From: Kribbella pratensis
GTDB lineage: Bacteria > Actinomycetota > Actinomycetes > Propionibacteriales > Kribbellaceae
Reading direction: 5' to 3'
Length of the DNA: 64,000 bases
NCBI RefSeq assembly: GCF_004366075.1
Contig: NZ_SODU01000001.1
Span: forward strand, 1,460,488 to 1,524,487
A program made the translations under genes and the position numbers. Position 1 is the first letter of the stretch; each line of letters begins with the position of its first letter. Below are positions 25,951-32,939 of this stretch, one piece after another. A model generated the notes under the pieces. The model made no database searches, was not told where the DNA came from, and saw only the letters and a list, made by a program, of their open reading frames with translations.

Positions 25951-27427
25951 CGGCGAGCCGCTCGAGGTACTTCTGCCACTCCGCGACGAACTCGGCCTCG
26001 GTCATCCCGAGCACCGACTTGAACGCGTCCGGCAGCCCGGCCGAGGTCTTCGACGCGTGCACCGCCCGGTAGAACCTCACCAACTTGTCCTGTCCCTCGC
26101 GCTCGGCGATCAGCCTGCAGGCCAGCCACGCCGACTCGTACGCCTGCGGCAGCTCGGTCGCCGACGCCGCGAACGCCTCCGGGGTCGGCAAGGTGGCCGG
26201 CACCTTCCCCGCACGCACCGCCTTGAACAACTCCTTCGCCGCCGACTCGTCCTGCACGGGTACGGCGGTGAAGGCGACATAATCCGCGAAGCCTTCGGCG
26301 AGCCACAACGGCACCGGCGAAGCGGTCGCGGTCGACGCGACGTGCGTGGTCTCGTGGGTCAGCACGATCCGCCGGCCCTGCTTGCCGAGCTCCTCGAACA
26401 GCTTCGGATTCGCGACGATCCGCACCGGCGCGCCGATGGCGGGCGTGTCCAGCTCGGCCATCGTGACGGCGGCGATCTGGGTGTACGTGTTCGGCTGTGC
26501 GCCCAGGACACCTTCCATCTGGGTCTGTTTCGCGGGCAGGTAGACGACCACCTTCTGCCGCCAGCCCTTGCCCCACACCTTCGTCACCGACTCGACGGCC
26601 TTGTCGGCGACCGAAACGTAGCTTCTCGCCTCCGATTCCGAGTCGAGGCTGATCACCAGGCTGTGCTTGCCCTTGGCCAGGGCGATCGGGCCGAGCGCCC
26701 AGACCGGCCGACGCTGCCCCGCCACGAACCGCTCCGAGAACGAGGCGGCGTACGTCTTCCCGTCGCGGGTCACGAACGTCACCGGGAGGGTTTCGCGCGC
26801 GGGCTTCACGTCGTACCCGGAGAGCTGCCAGGAGACCTCGACCTGCGCCAGCCAGGACTGCGTCCCGCCGAGTTCGGCCTGCCGGTCCGGGGTCAGGGCA
26901 GCGCTGTCGTCGCTCACGTAGCGTAGCTGGAAGGTACCGAGCGGGAGCGTGCTGAGATTGCTGAAGATCGTCCGCGCGCTGGCCCGGAACGCCGTGGCCT
27001 TCGGGTCGATGGTGTTCAGGAACTCGGTACGGTCCTCGTTCTCGACCGCGTCGGTCATCTTCTGCAGCACCGCCTCACCGGCGACCGCCCGCTGTACGCC
27101 GGCCTGGGCCTGATCGGGCGTGGTCGGCGAGGACTGCGACGGCTGGTGCGCTGCGACGCCGTTCGGGTCGGCCGGGGCGTTGGCGATGTGTTCGAGCCCG
27201 GCGTACCCGGCACCGGCGACCAGGCAGACAGCGACACCGAGCGCGATCTTCTTCAGGATCGGCGCGAACGGCGGGCGCTGCGGACCGTCGGGGTACGACT
27301 CCGACAGGTGATCGAGCGGCTCCTCAGCGTCACTGGCCGACGGGATCACCGGCAGCGGAACCGTATCGCCGTGCTCGTCGATCACCTCGGCCCCTCGCTG
27401 CTCACCTGCCCCAGTCAGGCGGGACAC
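25943..27427 (-). CDS. Membrane-anchored gluzincin-like protein (peptidase MA-like)
   Basis: 494 residues. A cytoplasmic acidic N-terminus, one membrane segment (ILKKIALGVAVCLVAGAGYAGL, ~residues 58-80), then an extracytoplasmic part. Near residue 380 the sequence reads IVLTHETTHVASTATASPVPLWLAEGFADYVAF: an HExxH zinc motif and, ~20 residues later, the Glu of EGFADY, as in M1/peptidase-MA gluzincins. The middle resembles an NTF2-like fold (MTDAVENEDRTEFLNTIDP). So it is probably a secreted, membrane-tethered peptidase. First gene of the operon with M48 and GT4 genes. Confidence 0.8.
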   Translation of the reverse strand: MSRLTGAGEQRGAEVIDEHGDTVPLPVIPSASDAEEPLDHLSESYPDGPQRPPFAPILKKIALGVAVCLVAGAGYAGLEHIANAPADPNGVAAHQPSQSSPTTPDQAQAGVQRAVAGEAVLQKMTDAVENEDRTEFLNTIDPKATAFRASARTIFSNLSTLPLGTFQLRYVSDDSAALTPDRQAELGGTQSWLAQVEVSWQLSGYDVKPARETLPVTFVTRDGKTYAASFSERFVAGQRRPVWALGPIALAKGKHSLVISLDSESEARSYVSVADKAVESVTKVWGKGWRQKVVVYLPAKQTQMEGVLGAQPNTYTQIAAVTMAELDTPAIGAPVRIVANPKLFEELGKQGRRIVLTHETTHVASTATASPVPLWLAEGFADYVAFTAVPVQDESAAKELFKAVRAGKVPATLPTPEAFAASATELPQAYESAWLACRLIAEREGQDKLVRFYRAVHASKTSAGLPDAFKSVLGMTEAEFVAEWQKYLERLAGA

Positions 27428-27465
27428 CCGGCCTCCTCCGACACTACGGCATCACCGTGAAACGG

Positions 27466-27495
27466 ATCGGCTCCGGGGAGAACCCCGGAGCCGAT
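27466..27495 (-). terminator. Terminator hairpin downstream of NlpC/P60 gene
   Basis: Perfect 13-bp stem ATCGGCTCCGGGG/CCCCGGAGCCGAT with loop AGAA, 20 nt after the stop at 27516, followed on the minus strand by CCGTTTC. Confidence 0.75.
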
Positions 27496-27515
27496 GAGCA
27501 TGTCAACGTCGCAGG

Positions 27516-28577
27516 TCAGCCCGGACGGACCGCGGTGTTGTACGGGTTCTCGTCGAGCGGGGCGATCTCCACGCTCTTACCCGGACGGGGAGCGTGCACG
27601 ATCCGGCCGTTGCCGAGGTAGATGCCGACGTGGCTGATCGGGCTGAAGAAGAAGACCAGGTCGCCCGGCATGAGCTCGGACTTGCTGACCCGGCGGCCCT
27701 CGCCGGCCTGCGCCTTCGACGAGTGCGAGAGGGAAACGCCGGCCTTGCCCCAGGCGTACATGGTCAGGCCCGAGCAGTCGTACGAGTTGGGACCTGCGGC
27801 GCCCCAGACGTAGGAGTCACCGAGCTGGGACAGGGCGGCGTTGATCGCGATCTTCGCGCGGCCACTGGCCGGAACGTTCGGCAGGTTCTTGTCATCGCCG
27901 GTCCGGTCGCCGTCACGGGTCGGGCGCTGCTTGCGCGCCTCCTCCGCCTCCTTGGCGTTCTCTTCCTCGATCCGCTTGCGCTCGGCGTCGCTGAGCTTGT
28001 CGAGCACCTTCTGGGCGGCGTCGAGCTTGGACTGGAGCTGAGCCTTGAGCGCGTCCTGCTTCGCCTGCACGGCCTGCAGCGCGGCCAGCTCGGTCTGTGC
28101 GCTCGCCTGCAGGTCGGTCAGCTTGCCCTGCGCGACCTGGTAGCGACGCAGCGCCGAGTTCTGCTGGCCGGCGAAGGCCTGCGCGGTGGACGCCTGGCTG
28201 AGGAACTGGTCGGGGTTGCTCGACAGCAACAGCTGCGCCGTCGTGGAGATGCCCGAGGTCTGGTAGCCGGCCACCGCGAGGGAGCCGATCTGCCGCTTCA
28301 CCGAGTCCACCTGGGCCTGCTGCTTGGCGATACCGGCCTGCAGGGCCTTCACCCGGGCGGACGACGCGGTGATCTGCCCGCGTAGGTCGTTGGCCGACTC
28401 ACCTGCCTCTTCGGCCTGGTGCTGGAGCGTGGCGATCTGCTGCTTCGCCTGCTCCAGAGTGGGCTTCGGGTCGGCGTCCGCCGCTCCCTGGATGAAGATC
28501 ACTCCCGCGACGACAGCGGTGCTGGTGATGGCGGCGAGGGCGATTCCCCTGGTGCGGTTGATGCGTCCGATGGACAC
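27516..28577 (-). CDS. NlpC/P60 peptidoglycan endopeptidase with coiled-coil N-terminus (RipA/CwlO-like)
   Basis: 353 residues from a GTG at 28577. A signal segment (GIALAAITSTAVVAGVIFIQGAADA) is followed by a long coiled coil (residues ~40-220, rich in Q, A, K, L), a charged linker (EEENAKEAEEARKQRPTRDGDRTGDD) and the NlpC/P60 domain with catalytic Cys in YDCSGLTMYAW, His in SHVGIYLG and the third residue in VHAPRPG. It cleaves peptide stems of peptidoglycan during growth or division. The promoter carries an MtrA-box-like repeat. GGAAGGGA lies ~11 nt before the start. Confidence 0.93.
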   Translation of the reverse strand: MSIGRINRTRGIALAAITSTAVVAGVIFIQGAADADPKPTLEQAKQQIATLQHQAEEAGESANDLRGQITASSARVKALQAGIAKQQAQVDSVKRQIGSLAVAGYQTSGISTTAQLLLSSNPDQFLSQASTAQAFAGQQNSALRRYQVAQGKLTDLQASAQTELAALQAVQAKQDALKAQLQSKLDAAQKVLDKLSDAERKRIEEENAKEAEEARKQRPTRDGDRTGDDKNLPNVPASGRAKIAINAALSQLGDSYVWGAAGPNSYDCSGLTMYAWGKAGVSLSHSSKAQAGEGRRVSKSELMPGDLVFFFSPISHVGIYLGNGRIVHAPRPGKSVEIAPLDENPYNTAVRPG

Positions 28578-28724
28578 AGCCCGGTCGGTCCCTTCCTCTG
28601 CTCGCGCCGTCCCCGTTGACCAGGCCTGCCGCGGACAGCTGTCCACGGATCCGCCGGATCACTCCCTCGGCTTGCTGCTGCCCGGTCGGCCGGAGCGGCC
28701 GACACCCTGAGGCAACGAGAGGTA

Positions 28725-28754
28725 ACAGTAGTGACCGTTTCGTGACCAGTGCAA
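28725..28754 (-). promoter_or_regulatory. NlpC/P60 promoter with MtrA-box-like direct repeat
   Basis: Minus strand TTGCAC (28754-28749), 18 bp, TACTGT (28730-28725). The spacer holds two GTCAC boxes at 28746-28742 and 28735-28731 with an 11-bp period, resembling MtrA boxes upstream of actinobacterial cell-wall hydrolases. About 140 nt of leader follow, with several GC-rich stems but no riboswitch consensus I recognise. Confidence 0.55.
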
Positions 28755-28790
28755 TTCGCCCCTCGGGTTTGATCCAAAATTTACGAAGGA

Positions 28791-29048
28791 TCACCCTGAC
28801 CCAACGGCCGTTTCGTCTTCTCCGGCAGGCGATTCGGCAGCAATGTCCGGCTCGACACTACTGACCGCGTGCACGAGGCGCAGCGGTGGGACCAGGCCCG
28901 AGTCCGCGAGCGCGTCCAGGGCGGCCTTCTCGTCGTCGTCGATGCGCAGGCTGCCGGACCGTTCCTCCGAGAATCCGAGCACCACCGTGACGACGCAGTC
29001 CTGGCACCCCGGGCCCTTCATCACACAAGCGTCGCAGTCGATCAGCAC
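28791..29048 (-). CDS. Small Cys4-motif protein, function unknown
   Basis: 85 residues from a GTG at 29048 preceded by GGAGG with a 5-nt gap; an in-frame ATG at 29084 is the alternative. The N-terminus reads VLIDCDACVMKGPGCQDCVVTVVLG: C-x2-C-x6-C-x2-C, a compact metal-binding or redox-type arrangement. The remainder is acidic with a disordered tail. Conserved small proteins with this motif sit near cell-wall hydrolase and NYN genes in actinobacteria (recollection, unchecked). Co-directional with both neighbours. Confidence 0.7.
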   Translation of the reverse strand: MLIDCDACVMKGPGCQDCVVTVVLGFSEERSGSLRIDDDEKAALDALADSGLVPPLRLVHAVSSVEPDIAAESPAGEDETAVGSG

Positions 29049-29140
29049 AACATCCTCCAAGTGGGGAAGCACCCGGACTTGCATCCGGCTGAGAAGGACG
29101 CTAGAGAACCCCGCCGACAGTTTTTGTTGCCCGCCAGGGC

Positions 29141-30448
29141 CTACGTGCGTGCGATGCGTGCGGTCAGGCTGCTCGCGGACAGTGCGCGGGCGCCGAGTTT
29201 GATGATGCTTTCGGCAACCTCACGGTCGGTGGAGACGACCACCACCGGGCGGCCGGGAGGCTCGGCGCGGACCAGTTGCCGGATCACCTCGTCGGCGATC
29301 ACCCCGGCCGGACTGAACCGCACACGCACACCACGCGGTGGATTCAGCTGCACCGGCCCCGACAGTTCGGCGCCGTCGAACACCACAGTGACCTCGATCC
29401 GGCGTTGCGCGACCAGTGCACCCAGAGCTGTGACGAGTCGCTGACGCTGCGAGTGCAACGGCGAGTTCGGCCAGGCGGTCTTCGTCACGTTGTAGCCGTC
29501 GATGATCAGATGCACCTGCGGCAACGCCAGCAGTTCGTCGAACAACGCCGGGTCGTCCTCAGGCGCCGTACGTCCGACCGGGGCCGCGTCGGGCTCGGAG
29601 CCGGCCACGGTGTCCGCCGGACGGAGCTCTCCCCCGGGCGGCAACGCCAGCTCGCGGCGCAGGCCGCTCGCTGCCTCGAGCACCGTGTCGAGCAACAGCC
29701 GGGTGCGCGTCGACGCGAGCTCCCGCTCCTGTCCCGCCGTACGCCGGGCCGCGTGCTCGACCGCTTCCAGTTCGGTGATCCGGGTGCGGAGCTTGCGCAG
29801 TTCACGCTCGACTTCGGCACGTGCCGCGTCGACGCGTTCGTCGGCGCTCTCGGCCTCTTTGGTGCGTTGCTCGACCTCGGTCTGCAGGCCGGTGATCCGC
29901 TGCCGTGCCTCGTTGAGCTTGCGCCGGAGCGTGACGTTCTCGGCCTTGAGCTCGTTGACCTGTTCACGAAGCCGTTCGCGGACCTGCCGGGTCTCGGTGC
30001 GCGCCTGGTCGAGCTGGTCGGCGAGCCGGTTGACGGCTTCCTCGTCGGCGCGCGGATTCTCCACCGGGACCTGGGCGGCCGCGGCGACGCGCTGCTCCCA
30101 GTCGTCCGGGCGCAGCAGGTACGCGAGCGCGGCGACCTCCACCGGATCCGCGGCCGGTACGGCGACACCGTCGGCCACCGCATCGCCGAGCTCCGGGTGC
30201 TCCCGCCGTACCTCGAACGCGGTGAGCCGGCGGAAGTGGTCGTCGGTCTCCAGGATCGGCCCGAGCACCGAGGCGGACAGCTTCGCCCGCTTCGCCGGCG
30301 CGAAACTGGCGAACCGGCGCAGCGGCGCGGGGATGTCGGACGCGGGCAGCTGGCCGAGTGCGTGCGCGGCGAGGGTCAGGACGCGTTGCCGGACCGGTTC
30401 AGGCAAAGTCGTAGCGGCGGAGCTCGCGGCGGTGCCGGCCTCAGTCAC
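29141..30448 (-). CDS. NYN-domain (PIN-like ribonuclease) protein with coiled coil
   Basis: About 435 residues. The N-terminal helical region (RVLTLAAHALGQLPASDIPAPLRRFASFAPAKRAKL) is followed by a coiled coil (~residues 150-260) and a C-terminal NYN/YacP-type domain: LPQVHLIIDGYNVTKTAWPN, VTVVFDGAEL, VRFSPAGVIADEVIRQLV and VVVVSTDREVAESIIKLGARALS, with the conserved acidic residues of a metal-dependent RNase fold. YacP relatives act in RNA maturation. The start is uncertain: GTG at 30448 or GTG at 30502; neither has a clear ribosome binding site. Confidence 0.87.
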   Translation of the reverse strand: MTEAGTAASSAATTLPEPVRQRVLTLAAHALGQLPASDIPAPLRRFASFAPAKRAKLSASVLGPILETDDHFRRLTAFEVRREHPELGDAVADGVAVPAADPVEVAALAYLLRPDDWEQRVAAAAQVPVENPRADEEAVNRLADQLDQARTETRQVRERLREQVNELKAENVTLRRKLNEARQRITGLQTEVEQRTKEAESADERVDAARAEVERELRKLRTRITELEAVEHAARRTAGQERELASTRTRLLLDTVLEAASGLRRELALPPGGELRPADTVAGSEPDAAPVGRTAPEDDPALFDELLALPQVHLIIDGYNVTKTAWPNSPLHSQRQRLVTALGALVAQRRIEVTVVFDGAELSGPVQLNPPRGVRVRFSPAGVIADEVIRQLVRAEPPGRPVVVVSTDREVAESIIKLGARALSASSLTARIART

Positions 30449-30609
30449 CGGTCCGCAGTCCGGCCGGAACGATGAGCTGGCTGGGCCAGTGACGCAGACC
30501 ACAGCGAACGGGCATCCGGCCCGGAATCGCGGTGATCGCCTGTGTACGCATACAGAGAGCCTAGTCGACTCGCAGGCGTGTCACCTGCGGAATTGTCGGT
30601 GGCGGCTCT

Positions 30610-30615
30610 TAGCGT
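30610..30615 (+). promoter_or_regulatory. -10 of leaderless DnaQ-UvrC gene
   Basis: TAGCGT, 7 nt before the ATG at 30623. The same hexamer and spacing precede the cysteine desulfurase gene at 51440. No ribosome binding site is present. Confidence 0.5.
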
Positions 30616-30622
30616 CGTGGCC

Positions 30623-32428
30623 ATGACCAGCCCAGCGCATGCGCCGGCCCAGGATTCCGGAGCGCATCCGTTGCTGCCGATCCGCGGTGTGCAGCACAGC
30701 TTCGACGACCTGGGGACGCCGTTGCGGGACGTCACGTTCTGCGTCGTCGACCTGGAGACCACGGGCAATCCGCCGGGCGAGGGCGGTATCACCGAGATCG
30801 GCGCGGTCAAGGTGCGGGCCGGCGAGGTGATCGGCGAGTTCCAGACGCTGGTGAACCCGTCGGAGTCGATCCCGCCGTTCATCGCCGTACTGACCGGCAT
30901 CACGAACGGGATGGTTGCCACGTCCCCCCGGATCGAGTCGGTGCTGCCCGCGTTCCTGGAGTTCGCGCGAGGCTGCGTGATGGTCGCCCACAACGCGCCG
31001 TTCGACATGGGCTTCCTGAAACACGAGAGCCTGGTGCACGGGTACGACTGGCCCGACTTCGCGGTCGTCGACACGGCGCTGCTGGCGCGTCGCGTGATTA
31101 CCCCGGACGAGGCGCCGAACTGCAAACTCGGCACGCTGGCCAAGCTGTTCCGGACCACGACCACGCCGAACCACCGCGCACTGTCCGACGCCCGCGCCAC
31201 CGTCGACGTGCTGCACGGGCTGTTCGAGCGGGTCGGGTCGTTGGGCGTGCAAACGGTGGAGGACCTGCAGACGTTCTCGTCGCGGGTCGCGCCGGCCGTC
31301 CGGGCCAAGCGCCACCTGGCCGAGTCGTTGCCGCACGCACCGGGTGTGTACCTGTTCACCGACGACCGCGGCGAGGTGCTGTACGTCGGGAAGTCCAAGG
31401 ACCTGCGCACGCGGGTCCGCTCGTACTTCACCGCCTCCGAGACCAGGAACCGGATCGGCGAGATGGTCGGCATCGCGACGGCCGTCCGCGGGATCGAGTG
31501 CGGGACGCCGCTGGAGGCCGAGGTACGGGAGCTGCGGCTGATCGCGGAGCACAAACCGCGGTACAACCGGCGGTCCAAGTTCCCGGAGCGGCAGCACTGG
31601 CTGAAGGTCACGGTCGAACCGTTTCCGCGGTTGTCGCTGGTCAAACAGGTGCGCGACGACGACGCCGGGTACCTCGGGCCGTTCAGCTCGCGGAAGACGG
31701 CCGAGCGGGCGATGGCCGCGCTGCACGAGGCGTTCCCGATCCGGCAGTGCACCGCGCGGATGTCCAGGCACCCGCAGTTGTCGCCGTGCGTGCTGGCCGA
31801 GATGGGTCGCTGCGTCGCGCCCTGCGACGGGCGGATCTCGATGGATTCGTACGGCGAGTTCGTCGAGGCGCTGCGGTCGGCGCTGACCGTGGACCCGACA
31901 CCCGTGGTGGACGCGCTCGACCGGCGGATCGACGTCCTGTCCGCGGACGAGCGGTTCGAGGACGCCGCGGTCCATCGGGACCGGCTGAGCGCGTTCGTGC
32001 GGAGCTCGGCGCGGATGCAGCGGATGGCGTCGCTCACTGGATGCGCCGAGATCTGTGCCGCCAGGCGCACCGACGACGGCGGCTGGGAGTTGCACGTGAT
32101 CCGGCGCGGGCGACTGGCGGCGGCCGGGTTCAGCCCGCGTGGGACCGACCCGCGGCCGCATCTGGAGATGCTGCGCGCTTCGGCCGAGACGGTGCTGCCC
32201 GGGATCGGGCCGGTCGCGGCGGCGTCACCGGAGGAGATCGAGCTGATCCTGCGCTGGCTCGAGCTCCCGGGCATCCGCCTGGTCGAGATGGACGGCACCT
32301 GGACCTGCCCGGTCGGCGGCGCCGGGCGGCACCTCACGCGCCTCGACAACTCGCACACCGACAACCACAAGCACCCCACCGAACGTCGCCGCAACCTCCG
32401 CCCGCTGGGCCCTGCTCGGGTTGGTTAG
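30623..32428 (+). CDS. DEDDh exonuclease-UvrC/GIY-YIG nuclease fusion
   Basis: 601 residues. Residues ~35-210 form a DnaQ-like 3'-5' exonuclease: FCVVDLETTG (ExoI, DxE), AHNAPFDMGFL (ExoII) and HRALSDARATVDVL (ExoIII, HxxxxD). After a linker, residues ~240-320 form a GIY-YIG/UvrC N-terminal nuclease (LPHAPGVYLFTDDRGEVLYVGKSKDLRTRVRSYF, later Arg and Glu). Then comes a Cys-containing stretch (SPCVLAEMGRCVAPCDGR) like the UvrC Cys-rich region and a UVR-like helix (DERFEDAAVHRDRLSAF). UvrC's C-terminal RNase H nuclease and HhH are absent. This fusion is widespread in actinobacteria and related to Cho-type repair enzymes. Confidence 0.92.
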   Translation: MTSPAHAPAQDSGAHPLLPIRGVQHSFDDLGTPLRDVTFCVVDLETTGNPPGEGGITEIGAVKVRAGEVIGEFQTLVNPSESIPPFIAVLTGITNGMVATSPRIESVLPAFLEFARGCVMVAHNAPFDMGFLKHESLVHGYDWPDFAVVDTALLARRVITPDEAPNCKLGTLAKLFRTTTTPNHRALSDARATVDVLHGLFERVGSLGVQTVEDLQTFSSRVAPAVRAKRHLAESLPHAPGVYLFTDDRGEVLYVGKSKDLRTRVRSYFTASETRNRIGEMVGIATAVRGIECGTPLEAEVRELRLIAEHKPRYNRRSKFPERQHWLKVTVEPFPRLSLVKQVRDDDAGYLGPFSSRKTAERAMAALHEAFPIRQCTARMSRHPQLSPCVLAEMGRCVAPCDGRISMDSYGEFVEALRSALTVDPTPVVDALDRRIDVLSADERFEDAAVHRDRLSAFVRSSARMQRMASLTGCAEICAARRTDDGGWELHVIRRGRLAAAGFSPRGTDPRPHLEMLRASAETVLPGIGPVAAASPEEIELILRWLELPGIRLVEMDGTWTCPVGGAGRHLTRLDNSHTDNHKHPTERRRNLRPLGPARVG

Positions 32429-32523
32429 GCCTCGACGACGGCGACGGCGGTGCGGCGCCTCGGCCACACTATGCTTCGGCCCATTGAGGTGTGAGTTCTG
32501 GACGGGTGTTAGGAGAGGACGGC

Positions 32524-32811
32524 ATGGTCACCGCGATCGTGTTCATCAAGGCCGACGTCGCACGGATCCCTGAGGTCGCCGAGCAGGTGGCGGCCATCGA
32601 CGGCGTCAGCGAGGTGTACTCCGTGACCGGCGGGCTCGACCTGATCGCCCTCGTCCGGGTCGCGCGGCACGACGACCTGGCCACCGTCATCCCCGAGCAC
32701 GTCAACCGGGTCCCGGGGGTGCTGAGCACCGAGACGCACATCGCGTTCCGCGCCTACTCGAGCCACGACCTGGAAGCCGCCTTCAGCCTGGGCCAGGAGG
32801 ACGGGATCTAG
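32524..32811 (+). CDS. Stand-alone Lrp/AsnC ligand-binding (RAM) domain protein
   Basis: 95 residues, ATG at 32524 with AGGAGAGGAC upstream. The whole protein is one RAM fold: VTAIVFIKADVARIPEVAEQVAAIDGVSEVYSVTGGLDLIALVRVARHDDLATVIPEHVNRVPGVLSTETHIAFRAYS. There is no DNA-binding domain, so it may sense amino acids and assemble with other Lrp proteins (inference). Confidence 0.9.
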   Translation: MVTAIVFIKADVARIPEVAEQVAAIDGVSEVYSVTGGLDLIALVRVARHDDLATVIPEHVNRVPGVLSTETHIAFRAYSSHDLEAAFSLGQEDGI

Positions 32812-32939
32812 TTCCTCTGGGACTGACTTTCCGATCCGACTGACACGAGCTGAAGTTACGGTGAATACATGAACGTCCGGGGTCAGTTTCTTGCCGAGCA
32901 GGTCCGCGCCTTCGCGCCGGTGCCGAAGCGAGGACGCGG

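Noticed and set aside
28578..28718. c-di-AMP (ydaO) riboswitch in front of the NlpC/P60 gene
   Set aside because: This gene class is often under ydaO control, but the conserved GGGGAACC, GGGGTGAA and CCGTCAGCTAACCTCGTA segments are not found in the leader.
30540..30555. E. coli-type LexA box (CTGT-N8-ACAG) before the DnaQ-UvrC gene
   Set aside because: Matches the gammaproteobacterial consensus, but actinobacterial LexA binds GAAC-N4-GTTC, which is absent here; likely chance.
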